NCBI GenBank assembly: GCA_036897485.1
Contig: JAYMTF010000953.1
Location: forward strand, 1-27,986
Length of the DNA: 27,986 nucleotides
DNA from: Pelargonium nanum
Lineage: Eukaryota; Streptophyta; Magnoliopsida; Geraniales; Geraniaceae
Reading direction: 5' to 3'
The first letter of the stretch is position 1. Each line of letters begins with the position of its first letter. Shown piece by piece: positions 9,901 to 21,229 of this stretch. The notes below the pieces were generated by a model. The model ran no database searches, was not told the DNA's origin, and worked only from the letters and a program-made list of their open reading frames with translations. Both the position numbers and the translations under genes were made by a program.

Positions 9901-11175
9901 GAAGGTAAGGCTAACGTTAGCATGGCGGCGCAATTACGTCAAAAAAACAACAAAAGTAAGAATCTACTAAGCTCAGCTCAGGGCTGGCCAGCAACTAGTC
10001 GTGGGCCTGCTCTACCATTAAGTAATCCAGTTCAAGTTAGGGCTACTACAAAGGTCATGCCTGTCGCATCTCCTAGTTCTGTTAGTGGGTCAGCAGCATC
10101 TTCTCAGTCTCAGTCTCAGTCTCAGTCTCAGTCTCCGTCTTGGCCTGAAATGGTTGACAGACCTCAGTCAGTTGGTTCTTGGAAGAGCTCTGGTCACTCT
10201 ACTAGGATCAGCCACTCTGCATCAGCCCCAAACCTTGCTGGGAATGTAACTAAGGAACCATCTGCTTCTGATTTCCCTCCAGTTTCTGCAGCAAATTTGC
10301 GCAAGTTACCGGCTTTACCGAATGAGGAAGATGTTCACACTGCAAACAAGTCACTGGTGGAGAAGATACGCTCTGCTCTCGACTATGATGAAGATAAATA
10401 CACAACTTTTAAAGATGTGTCTGGGCAATATCGCCAGGATTTGATTGACACAAAAAGTTATCTCGAGTTTGTACGTCTTTTCGGCTTGTCACATCTTGTT
10501 ATTGACTTGGCCAGACTTTGTCCTGATCCTGAGAAGCAGAAGGAGCTCATTGATACCTACAACACTAGTTTGAAGATGACTGCTTTACAAGAGGATGGTC
10601 GAGGCCCTGGCATTTTCCTCTTGAAGGATGGTAACGGTACTAAGAAAGGAAAAGGTAAACTTATAGTTCCCGAGAAGCAGATAAATTCAAATGATACATT
10701 AGCTGATAATATAATAAGCACTGTACGGAGACTGCAATCCAACTACAAGCCTTCCCAAGAGGAGGAGGAGGTGCTATCGAAGGATGGTTATCGTGCTGCC
10801 AAAGGGAAGTCGAGTGCAGTGATCAATGAGCAAAGAAGTGTAGCAGGTTCCACTAGTCAACCTTCTGTGAAGCCGAAGAACCAAGATGGTCCTTCAACTA
10901 CTAGTGGTGGATCTAACAAAAGTTCGGGAGATGGGGGAGGTGGGAGCAAGCAACGGAAGAAAACATCAAAGTTCCATAGAGTACGCCTGGGTGATGGCTC
11001 AATAGCAGCACTTTTGGATCACAAGAATTCTGATTCTGATCCTGATCAAGATCCAGATCCTATGAATGGGAGACTGAATGGAAACAACCCTCCAGTCGGG
11101 TTGCCCACACGTGGTGTTTGGCGGAAGGGGGGAGGTCAGAAACTCTTCTCTAGTAATGGCACGAGCGGGTCTTAA
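6965..11175 (+). CDS. ZNF598: ZNF598/Hel2-type RING and C2H2 zinc-finger E3 ubiquitin ligase
   Basis: Exons: 6965-7132, 8036-8341, 8467-8675, 8775-8823, 8945-9034, 9199-9261, 9433-11175, giving about 875 aa, close to human ZNF598 (about 900). In the family this ligase sits on collided ribosomes, ubiquitinates 40S proteins (eS10, uS10) and starts ribosome-associated quality control. Seen here: an N-terminal C3HC4 RING (Cys5, Cys8, Cys20, His22, Cys26, Cys29, Cys42, Cys45). Zinc-finger pairs follow at Cys110/113, Cys150/153, Cys199/202 with His215/220, Cys223/226 with His246/251, and Cys254/259 with His276/281. A long disordered Ser-rich region has a duplicated FPPL motif and an SQ repeat. A conserved helical block lies near residues 600-700, then a basic Gly-rich tail (GVWRKGGGQ). 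Introns after exons 4 and 6 use GC donors. No internal stops, so it looks functional. Confidence 0.93.
7232..7880 (+). repeat. Tandem duplication of about 320 bp inside intron 1
   Basis: Two head-to-tail copies, about 7232-7552 and 7553-7880, lie wholly inside intron 1 of the ZNF598-like gene. They are nearly identical over long blocks such as TTTGATGCGGTTTGTGTGGC, with scattered substitutions and a small insertion (TTAGCCAATTATGC) in the second copy. The intron is about 900 bp, so the duplication makes up most of it. Confidence 0.93.
9700..9897 (+). repeat. In-frame 99-bp coding duplication (33 aa x 2)
   Basis: Two tandem 99-bp units, 9700-9798 and 9799-9897, encode near-repeats in the ZNF598-like protein. 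Each holds NAPLQESSFPPL followed by a Ser-rich stretch and KPK/LKPK. The DNA has diverged mostly at third positions while the NAPLQESSFPPL core is identical, which suggests the core peptide is under selection. Confidence 0.9.
10101..10136 (+). repeat. Coding hexanucleotide repeat (Ser-Gln)n
   Basis: About five units of TCTCAG/CAGTCT encode SQSQSQSQSQS in the disordered middle of the ZNF598-like protein. The 6-bp unit preserves the frame, so its length is likely to vary between individuals. Confidence 0.85.
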
Positions 11176-12267
11176 AAGGACAGTGAGTTTGGGCAATAAG
11201 TTTTGCAGGGTTGCTGATATAACATGTGTGATCTGATTTTTGTCTGGCTGTCAAGTTTTTGATCTCCATGTCCTATCCAAATAGAGTTGGCTTGGGGAGT
11301 TTTGTTGTTTGATCGAGTGATTGCGGTGCAGCATGGACATGGTAATTTCTGTCAGCAAGAACAATGATTACAAGTGTTCATATTCTATACTTGTTGAACA
11401 AAGTTCATATTTATGTTTTTGACATGAATTTGAGGTTTATGTTTGGGCTCACTGCTCCCTCTTTTTGTTTTGTTCATCTTAGCAGTGGTTGGTTTGTACA
11501 CATTATGGCAACACATCTATACTTAGCTATCTTTTATCCAGTGATTACCTTTTCATGAAAGTTTCTAATATACGAATTGAGACTGAACTCGGAATTTGAA
11601 ACAAAATGCCTATTTTTGTTGATTTTTTTGTTGGTGCAAACCAATAACATTTGCTAAGAAGGAGAAATGTTATAAAACTAGTAGGATTGGAAGCAGCTAA
11701 GAAGAAGAATATTTTTTGGGGGCATATCAATACAAGAAGTTGTTAACTTACAATTTCTTTTTTTTTGAAAAATATGACCTAAACTTGAAAACAAATTCAA
11801 TAGGTTTTTGACATCCTACCAAAACTTTTTCTTAAATGTGTATGCAAATTAAAATGTGGATGGGGGCAGGTCATAGTTGAATCAGAATTTGAGGTTGTTA
11901 TTAAGCCAATCTAGTTTGAAGGAGAGATCTCCAGTGCTTTCGGCTTGATCATTTATGATATGATTGATTGTGCTTCTAATTAGATAGGTCTTCGGCTTCT
12001 TTATCTGATGTTGTCGGACGAATTGACCTCAAGTCTCGAACTTTATTTGTTTTTAGCTTATTTTCTTCTATTTCCAAGTCAGATTATATTCAAGTTTCTA
12101 ACAAATGAAAACTTAACGAATCCATTAACCCCACCCAAATTATGCGTAACTATAATTGGCCAATTAAACCCTAAACCCTTTCTTTTCTGTTTCAACTTCG
12201 ATTCTCTGGTCGGAGCAACTAACTTACAGCAGGGTGGAAGCAGCTACTTATCACTTATCAGCTAGTC
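11176..12267. other. 3' region of the ZNF598-like gene and upstream region of the WDR6-like gene
   Basis: No credible coding sequence. The left part (to roughly 11570) is probably the 3' UTR of the ZNF598-like gene; no canonical AATAAA was pinned down. The rest is AT-rich spacer. The last 100 bp or so hold the telo-box doublet and pyrimidine-rich leader of the WDR6-like gene. An 85-codon open frame at 12008-12265 ends two bases before the WDR6 start but has no recognisable content. Confidence 0.5.
12166..12178 (+). promoter_or_regulatory. Telo-box doublet (AAACCCTAAACCC)
   Basis: AAACCCTAAACCC lies about 90 bp before the WDR6-like start codon. Telo-boxes near transcription starts are typical of plant genes for translation and ribosome biogenesis, and they bind Myb-like/TRB and AtPurAlpha-type proteins. 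The placement fits a leader or proximal promoter; binding itself is inferred. Confidence 0.6.
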
Positions 12268-15200
12268 ATGGCGGTGGCGGTGGCGGAGGAGGAGGCGGTG
12301 GCGGAGCTGTCTAAATGGCGTCTTCACAGCGGACAGTACCTCGGAGAAATCTCTGCTCTATGCTTTCTGCAGCTACCTTCTCACCTCTCGTCTCTTCCCT
12401 ATCTCCTCGCCGGTACCTTCTTTTCCCTTTTCTTCTGCTCTTTCACAGTCAATCAATCCTTATTGAATCTGAATTATGGTTAATTTCAGTACTCGAAATT
12501 TGCTTTACCATGAATGCTTGTCGTCTGTCGCTGTCCTTTGTCCCCAACAGGTTCAGGTTCTCAAATACTCTTCTACGATTTAGAGGCCGGAAAAATGGTG
12601 AGGTCGTTTCACGTCTTTCAAGGGATCCGAGTGCATGGCTTATACAGTAGCTATCTTGATTCCGATTCCGATTCCACGCAAGGAACTATATCTTACAGAG
12701 TCGTTGTGTTTGGAGAAAAGAGGATTAAGCTCTACAATCTGAGGATTAAGTTTTTGTTGGAGACGCAACAACAGTTGGTTTCAGTAGACTTAACTCTGTT
12801 GCATTCTTTGCCAAAGTTTAGTCATTGGGTCCTGGATGCTATCTTCCTGGAGGTAACAAAGAACCTACATTGTTGACAATTTCACACTTCTGAATTGACT
12901 TGCTTGGCTCGGCCTTAAGTGTTCTTTGTAGTAATTTTCCTCTACTCTGAATGAATGGTAGTAGGATCTTGTAAACTGTTCACATGAGGAAGGTAATCAT
13001 AATTATCTTGCCATTGGATGTGGGGACAACTCTGTCCATCTTTGGGATATATCTACATCTACTCTGATTCTTGAAGTTCCCTCGCCAGGTTAGTTTAGTT
13101 TTAAACTTATATATGGTGCCAAGTCTGTGGTTGCTTACTAAACATGAGTGCACAATAAGACCTGTAGATTGGATTTTTGATCAATTTGAACTTAAATTTG
13201 TGGAGAGTTGATTTTGTTGTAACTGGAAATTTTATATGTTGAGCATCGAGTAAAGTTCTTTATGTGTTGTGTTTGGGATTTCCCCATTAATAATAATTCC
13301 ACATTTCTACTGTAGATAGGTGCCTTCTATATTCCATGCGGTTATGGGGCCACAATCTAGAATCTCTTTGCGTTGCATCCGGTACTATTTATAATGAGGT
13401 AAATGGTATTTCCTTGGAATGACATGTTGCCGAAATCATTGTCGTTTAAAGGTTTAATACTTTCGGTTTCTCTTGTTATGTTATGTGACTCTCACTATGT
13501 GGATGTGTACAAAGTGCACTTTTTGGAGTTGACATATGATTTGTATTATGAAATTGGACTTGTTGCTTTCAAATGAGCCTTTGATTTTCATGCCATTCTT
13601 AGAGTAAATTTGAAATGGACAGATTATTGTTTGGAAAGTGGTTCCCCGAATTGGTGCTCTGCCTCCTAGTCCAACTGAAGGCCACTTTGCTTTGAGCAGT
13701 ACTTTCTCCGACAAAATTAAGTTTCAGTGCCAGCAGTATGTAGCTTTTCATTTGTGTAAGCTTATTGGCCATGAAGGTTCTATATTTCGCTTAGCATGGT
13801 CTTATGATGGATGCAAATTGGTTTCTGTGTCTGATGATCGTAGGTGACTAAGTTTTCATGACTCCTATTATCCTCATTCTTAATAGAATGCTTCTCTTAT
13901 AGTGGTCTAATGCAAAAAATTCATTTCCTTTGCTACAGTGCACGTATCTGGGCAATTCAAGCTGAAAAGAGAAGTTCTGACAACCCAGAGAAAATTGCTG
14001 GCTCTGACTCTCAAGGTCATGTTCTATTTGGTCATAATGCTCGAATTTGGGACTGTTTCATCTCAGATTCTGTAAGTTTTACGAGATCCTCCTTCCATCC
14101 TTCATTAACTGTGATCCGTCATTTCGAATTGATTGTTTTAATTCATGGTTATTCTATGAGACTGTGAACTCTATAATCTATAGCTCTGTACAACCACAGC
14201 AGTTTCTCTCTGGCTTGTTATTTCATTTACTGTACTTAAACTTTACTTTTTTCTGTAAATGCTAATTTATTTTTAAACTATGTGATGACTTGACTCTGTT
14301 TATGTATTCTGTAATGGACATGAAACTGACCTTGAGTGTCTGTAGTTGATTGTCACTGCTGGCGAGGATTGTACATGCCGTGTGTGGGGAGTGGATGGCA
14401 AACAGCTGAAGCTGATCAAGGAACATGTGTAAGTTGCTAATATGGTCATCTGTTGTTGTCAATTAAACAGTAGTTATTGTTCAGTTGATGCCTCTGTGAC
14501 ATCAGACTTGTAATTTTACCACCATTCAAGATTTTCTGGACGGTAATTATGAATGAATGTTATCATTTTGCAATCCCGGTGAAATATGTCCAAATTTACT
14601 TAAGAACTTTGCATTTGCATAATACTGTTTTATCAAAACCTATTATAAGCTGCTTTCGTTATAATGCAGAGGGAGGGGCATATGGCGATGTTTGTATGAT
14701 CCAAGGTCTTCACTTCTTGTCACTGCTGGGTTTGATTCTGCAATCAAAGTGCATAAGCTGCATGCTTCATTGCAAGGGGGCTTAGAGGGTCATGCTGAGG
14801 TAAAAGAGTTCACAGACAGAGCCGAGATACTCACTACTCATATACCCAATTTGTCAGAGCATTGTGGACTCATGGACAGGTACCATCATTCGATCTTAGA
14901 ACTTCTTATAGATGCTACAAAATTCTGTACCCAGCATTTTTTATACCTATTGAGGAATACCGCCTTGCCATATTCAAACTGCACTAAAACATTTAATAGG
15001 AGAACGGGAGAAGTACTAGTTTGGTGGAAAATATAATCAGGGTATTCATACCAGTACTTTGTTGTGTACGCCAAAAAATGGGGCACAGGCCAAGCCAAAA
15101 ACTGAATTTTCGATAAGATTAGCAATTTCATGTTCCTCTCATATAAGTTAGGAAACTGTTGGATCTGTCGTAATGATATTAACAGATCGGGTATTTTTTG

Positions 15201-18200
15201 TTAAAAAAAAAAAAAACAGTTCAGGTGGTGCTGGCATTCAACCATATGGGTTTTTGGAAAAGTCTTAGATAGTGGACTTTTCATTTGGTAGTAGTAAACT
15301 TTCATGGTCTCACATGCTTATTTTCCTTTATTGTTGACTTGGTGTTTTTCCTCCTTATATTTTCATTATTGTTTTATTCACTCTTTTTCTTTACTTTCAA
15401 TGTCGGTTCTTTCCGATCTGTTGCAGCAAAAGTGAATATGTACGATGTTTGCATTTCACTTGTCAAGATACCCTCTATGTTGCCACAAACCATGGTTATC
15501 TATATCATGTAAAATTATCGGATACTGGTCAAGTAAGATGGACTGAACTTGTACAAGTCAGCAACGAGGTTCCAGTTATCTGCATGGATTTGTTGTCTGA
15601 AAGGCCATCTAAATCCTCCTCATGTGTTGAGGATTGGGTTTCTGTTGGAGATGGTAAAGGAAGCATGACAATTGTTAAAGTTGTCAGTGATGTTTGTACT
15701 ACTAAAGTAGGCCTTTCCCTTACTTGGTCAGCTGAAGTGGAGAGACAGCTTCTGGGAACCTATTGGTGCAAGTCATTGGGGAATAGGTGATAATTCTGTA
15801 CCATTGTTTAAAACATTGTCTTAATTATTCACAATTTATTATGTTCCCATACATGCTAAGTGTGTGTTTGGTAAGCATGAGAGATATCTTAGCTTCTTAT
15901 TTTTCCGTTCACATGTGAAGATGTTAAAAGGTCCTCAAAACTCTGGTGTTTGTTATGTAGGCACATCTTCACTGCTGATCCTAAAGGAACTCTGAAGTGC
16001 TGGAGGTTATGCAATCCCTTACAATCTGTTTCTCATTATTTGGAGCAAAGTAACTCTGTGTCTCTTATAGCACAGTTCACATCACCTTTTGGTAGACGAA
16101 TAATGTGTTTGGATGTTTCATTTGACGAAGAGGTATATTTATCTTTTCACTATACTAAAATTGAACTTAGCTGATTATTATTATTATTCTCTCTTTCAAA
16201 AGATTTACCCAGAATCAGTTAAAGCATGCAGATTACTGGGACTTGGACATGCCTTTGCAGTAGCGTGCATAAATGGGATTGGCTTCATGCCAGTCTGTCA
16301 GCAAAGCTTTCTATTTTCCTAGTATTAGTGCCTGAGGCATAAGTTGTACTCACTCCGTCCCAAAACGAATGTCCACTTTTCCTTCTTTTTTTTTTTTTTC
16401 TTTTTTTGTGTGTGCAAAAATTAAGGATGGGTTAAAGTTGTGCTTACTCGTCTATACCCTTTTGTGCATTTAGTTTAACAATCTCAGGTGGCTCCCATTT
16501 ACTTATCTTAGAGATATTATTGGTAATTCATACACAAATAACTTCCTAGAAAGTAAAATGGACACTCATTTTGGGACAAAGTCTAAAGTTTTTGAGCTCA
16601 TATGTGTTCTGAATAGATGTTTTAGTTTACAAAATGTTTTGATATGTCTTTTAGTTGTGTTCTTGCAGGTTCTAGTATGTGGGGATCTACGTGGTAATCT
16701 GGTTCTATTTCCTTTGTCGAAGGACCTACTTCTGGGTGCATCTGTTTCATCAGAAGTCAAGATATCTCCTATCAGATATTTTAAAGGAGCTCATGGGATA
16801 TCAAGTGTGTCTAATATTTCAGTGGCAAGATTAAGTCCCAAACAAATTGAAATACGCTCGGTATGGCCTGGATTCAAGCTATTAAATATGCAAATAATGA
16901 AACAATTGTCCTTTCTTTCAAGTGTTTTCTCAACACGAGAAATATGTATTAAGGAGCCAACATGAACATTAACATAATCCAAAACATATAATAATTATGC
17001 CCAATTTCTTTCATGAAAAACTAGAAGTGATGCTTTTGCTATTTTATCATTTATCCAGACTGGAGGAGATGGATGCATTTGCTATTTGGAATATGACAGA
17101 GATCAACAATATTTGGAATTTATAGGGATGAAGCAAGTGAAAGAACTTAGTTTGGTCCAATCTGTTTCTTCTGATAATGGTTCCATTGACAATTTGGGAA
17201 GCGCCAACTATGCAGTTGGTTTTGCGTCGACAGATTTTATTATATGGAACTTAATGACTGAGGCAAAAGTAATCTCTCTCTCTCTCTCTCTCTCACGCGC
17301 GCGCACACACACACACATTGAGAATGCTGCTAAAATTTCCCGTATGGTTCCTATTGGTGCAATGTTGGAACAGGTTGTGCAAATTCCATGTGGTGGGTGG
17401 CGACGACCTCATTCCTATTATCTTGGTGATATACCAGAGATGAAAAACTGCTTTGCTTATGTCAAGGTTTATCTTCCAACACTTACATAAGAATGTTAAA
17501 TTCACTAAATGATAATCCATTTTTAATGTGTTGTGCACACTAGAGTTTGAAGTTTGAACCATGACTTAAAACATGTATAGGTTGTTGACAATGAAAATTG
17601 GTTGCGTGTATTTAGTATAATATATTTGTTAGTCAATTTATATGGGGGATATTCTTTGCATAATGGTAAGATTGTGGCCTTGTGAGCTTGATGTCATGGG
17701 TTAGACCATTCGAGTAATGAGATAGCCTTTCTGCAAAAGCAGGGTAAGGCTGAATACATAAATGATCTTCCACAAACCCTGCCTCTTTTTATTAGTCATT
17801 TTATATACCGTGAACTGTTGTTTGTGTATTTTCACTGTTGTAAACTGAACCCAGCAGAGGCTCACATATGCTGTGTTGGTCTGGTTGCCTTTGATTGGAA
17901 AAATTATCAGTGACTCAAAGGATAGTCTTTACCAGAATCTGAGACGTTAAATCCTGAGTTAAATTTTGTTCTGCACTATGGTAATAGGTTTCCACAAAAT
18001 ATGCTGCCAAATGATTTTTTTCTTGTTATTATCGAGGAGTTTCTTTCAAGTTTCAGCAGCTGAACCTCATCCTATTATTTTCTTGTTGATCATAGAGCAT
18101 ATCGTTCCCAATTCTTTGTTTTAATTTTTTTTTGAATTGTCTTTCCAGGATGAGATTATCTATATTCATAGGCACTGGGTACTTGTCAGCAAGAGGAAGA

Positions 18201-21200
18201 TATTCCCACAGAGCCTGCATATGCAATTCCATGGGAGAGAGATGCATTCATTGTGCTTTGTCTCTAATGATATGCAAGTAAAAACAAATGACAAGGCTAG
18301 CAATTTATCTAGACCTAGTTGGATTGTAACTGGGTGTGAAGATGGAACTGTGAGGTTGACTAGGTATGTCACTAACCTATTGTTGCTTTAGAATCTGACT
18401 TGTGAATGGACAAGCTTATCATTTCTCAATTAAGCCATTGCTTTTGTTTCTACCTAGTATTTTCTTGGCAGTGAGCTTGGTTGCTATCCTCCCATATTTT
18501 CCGAAGTAATAATATCTTAACCCAGTGGTTGAAATGTTGCCTTTTCATTGCTAACTAATTTTGCATATGGGCAACACAGGCATAATCCTGGTGTTGATAA
18601 CTGGTCGGAATCAAAACTACTTGGTGAGCATGTTGGGGGCTCTGCTGTAAGATCAATATGCTCAGTGTCAAAGATACACAAAATCAATTCACATGTAAAC
18701 AAAATCTCTAGTGGGAGTGACAGACAAGATATTACCACAGAGGATAGAGAGGACCCATTTTTACTGATTTCAGTTGGTTCAAAGCGAGTCTTAACTGCCT
18801 GGCTACTGAGAAAGAAGGGGCTAGACAAGAAGGAATGTGATTGGAAACAGAATGAAACTGGAAGTGGAAACGGGCTTTTAGCTGAGGCGTCCTCAATGTC
18901 ATTCCAGTGGCTTTCTACTGATATGCCTACCAAGTATTCAAGTACTCATAAAAAGTTCGAAAATAATGATTCATTAGTTAGTACGGATGAAAGTGTTTCT
19001 AATGTCAAAACTAGTGGAAAATCTAGGCCGAAGTTTTCAGGAAAGGGAGAGATGGAATTAAAATCATGCAGTGGGGATAAATGTGAAGATGATTGGAGAT
19101 ACCTGTCTGTCACTGCTTTTCTTGTTAAATGTGCTGGTTCCAGGTGATGGGTGATATATATATATATATATATAAATTTTATGGCTGATTCAGTTTTCAC
19201 TTTGAAGATAATAAAAATAAATTTCTATTTGTCTATCTTTCAGGTTAACCGTCTGTTTTGTCGTTGTCGCTTGTTCAGATGCATCACTTGCATTACGGGC
19301 TCTGATTTTGCCCCTTCGGTTATGGTATATACAAAAACATCCAATTAATTAGTTCACTTTGACACTACTTGTACACCCCTTGTAACCATTTTCTTGACCT
19401 ACTTGTTGTCGCCTCTTTTCATCATACCCATTGCAGGTTTGATGTTGCTTTGTTGGTTCCCGTGTCATCACCCGTTTTGGCACTGCAGCATGTGGTCATT
19501 CCCATGTGTCTTCCTTCTAAAGGTTAGTCTGGTCAAGTAAAAAGATCAATATGTTGTAGAAGTCATTGTATGCATTATGACAACTGATCAGCCTATCCTT
19601 TTCAATTAAAGACATGTAATATTGCTGATCTCTTTGCACCTCTCAAGTGACTTTGAACTTTCTCGTTTTACAATTGACTGCAGGTTTTCTATATAAAATT
19701 GTGTATTTTATATTATGCACAGAATACTATTTTTTCACTCTCAGATTCTAGTATTTTCATCCTTAATGCTTTTTTACTTAGATTTTAGGAAAATAATTGA
19801 AACTAGAGAGGCTCTGCCAGGCAAAGATATGGACGAATTGCAAATTACAATATAAGCATTGACAATGAAGTGTCTACTGAGCAAACCATACTGCATAAAG
19901 TTTCACCTACCATGACATTTTTGGCTGTCCTTTCTTTACATATAATACTCATTATAAGTTATTTATCCTCCGGTTAGTAACAGAATATCATTTTTTATGA
20001 ACTTGGTTCCCAGAAAACGTTGAGGCCAGGAGTGTGTATATAGTAATTAGTGGAGCTACCGATGGAAGTATTGCCTTTTGGGATCTGACTGGAAGTGTTG
20101 AAGCTTTTATGGAGAGGGTGTCAACTCTGCATGCAGAAAATTTCATTGATTGTCCAAAACGGCCACGCACAGGAAGAGGAAGCCAGGGTGGAAGATGGTG
20201 GAGATCATCAAATGGCTCAGTCACAATGAAAACTGGAGAAGGAACCAACAACAACAATATGTTAAATCACGAGATAATTGGAATGCCATCAAAATTAAAT
20301 GGTTCTGAAAGCAGCACATCAGTTTGTCCACAAGCTGTATGTACTGATTTGCACGAATCAAAAGTGTATACTGAAGATGCCTCATTTGAGATATCTGAGA
20401 TATTTCCTTTACATGTCTTGAAAAATGTTCACCAATCTGGCGTAAATTGTCTTCATGTTTCAGATGTAAAGGATTTTATAAATTCACACTCTGTTTTCCA
20501 GTACAATGTCATAAGTGGGGGTGATGATCAGGCTCTTCATAGTGTTAGATTTGAATTGTCACCGCCATCAAGAAATATGGATTCCGAGTTTGAAAGAGAA
20601 TCAAGAACTGGATTTCATGGTCAAGAATCGGAAAGAAGAATCAGAATCTTGCATCACGACAGAGTAGCCTCAGCTCACAGCTCAGCTGTAAAAGGTATTT
20701 TAACTCATGCTTCTATTACTGTCTTATACAGATCCATTTAAGAGTAGGATTTATCTACTGTTGTCTTCATAGAGTGTCTTCTAATAGTATATTTTCAAGA
20801 CATTTACTGAACTAATAAGCAACAAGAAACCGTGATTACTGATGGAGAACAAATGGGTTTTATATCATGAAGGTGTTTGGGCAGACGGGACTTGGGTGTT
20901 TTCTACTGGTCTCGATCAGCGAGTGAGATGTTGGCATATCGAGAAACATGGTAAACTTAAGGAACATGCTCATTTGATTGTTACCGTGCCTGAACCGGAA
21001 GCATTGGATGCCAAAGCCTGTGGCAGGTCAGTATCTGGTTTATAACTGATATCCACAGCACTCCCTCGTGAAAGAACATCATTTTAACATTTTTGTTGGT
21101 GTCGTTTGTTTTTCATCCAGGAGCTGCTATCAGATTGCGGTAGCTGGAAGAGGTTTGCAAATGATAGAGTTTTATGCACCTTGTGACTTGGTTAGAGAAG

Positions 21201-21229
21201 AAATAGAAACAAAGCTAACAATTCATTAA
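12268..21229 (+). CDS. WDR6: WDR6/Trm734-type WD40 protein, partner of tRNA 2'-O-methyltransferase
   Basis: Twenty exons: 12268-12412, 12551-12852, 12965-13088, 13316-13398, 13623-13843, 13939-14071, 14346-14428, 14670-14879, 15427-15786, 15961-16132, 16669-16860, 17059-17268, 17374-17466, 18149-18363, 18580-19143, 19244-19318, 19437-19522, 20014-20694, 20873-21026, 21121-21229. They sum to 4212 nt (1403 aa) with no internal stop, and all have GT-AG introns. WD40-like blades end in strings such as GDNSVHLWDI, DDRSARIWAI, GEDCTCRVWGV, PKGTLKCWRL, ATDGSIAFWDL and LDQRVRCWHI; I count about eleven or twelve. In yeast and human, Trm734/WDR6 pairs with Trm7/FTSJ1 to 2'-O-methylate tRNA position 34. 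Plant homologues are of similar length (about 1300 aa). Two long polar insertions (exons 15 and 18, the latter with a basic KRPRTGRG patch) separate blades. The family call is strong; the role is by homology. Confidence 0.92.
16349..16583. mobile_element. Stowaway-like MITE (Tc1/mariner type) in intron 10
   Basis: About 235 bp bounded by TA on each side (16347-16348 and 16584-16585). Inverted ends: left CTCCGTCCCAAAACGAATGT; right, read in reverse complement, CTTTGTCCCAAAATGAGTGT, each followed by CCA-TTTT-like sequence. CTCCGTCCC with a TA target is the Stowaway signature. It has no coding capacity and a T-rich interior. It is spliced out with intron 10 of the WDR6-like gene. Confidence 0.8.
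17273..17317. repeat. Compound microsatellite (CT)n-(CG)n-(CA)n in intron 12
   Basis: A run of about eleven CT units is followed by an alternating purine-pyrimidine run ACGCGCGCGCACACACACAC. It starts only four bases after the splice donor of the 105-bp intron 12 of the WDR6-like gene. The alternating part is the kind of sequence that can adopt Z-DNA. Confidence 0.95.
17660..17790 (+). mobile_element. SINE-like element in intron 13
   Basis: The stretch has a tRNA-like order: TAATGGTAAGATTGTGG (A-box-like), then CATGGGTTAGACCATTCGA (B-box-like, near GGTTCGANNCC). It continues with TGCAAAAGCAGGGTAAGGCTG and a degenerate form of the CCCT...CCCTGCC block that I associate with many plant SINEs. 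It ends in a T-rich tail (GCCTCTTTTTATTAG). Ends and target-site duplication are not clear, and the copy looks old. The family call rests on memory of the consensus. Confidence 0.55.
19154..19174. repeat. (TA)n microsatellite in intron 15
   Basis: About ten AT units just downstream of the splice donor (19144) of intron 15, a short AT-rich intron of the WDR6-like gene. Confidence 0.9.

Noticed and set aside
12008..12265. 85-codon upstream frame ending two bases before the WDR6-like start
   Set aside because: Hydrophobic, low-complexity translation of promoter DNA. It overlaps the telo-box, and the transcription start probably lies downstream of its ATG, so a uORF role is not supported.
15202..15216. 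Poly(A) run in intron 8 of the WDR6-like gene as a retroelement tail
   Set aside because: No target-site duplication or element body could be seen on its upstream side; a plain A-tract is enough to explain it.
16113..16322. Exon-like stretch (KIYPESVKACRLLGLGHAFAVAC) in intron 10 of the WDR6-like gene
   Set aside because: Exons 10 and 11 join in phase without it. It has no good donor and meets a stop, so at best it is a fossil exon.
18517..18933. Minus-strand 138-codon frame
   Set aside because: Antisense shadow of exon 15 of the WDR6-like gene.
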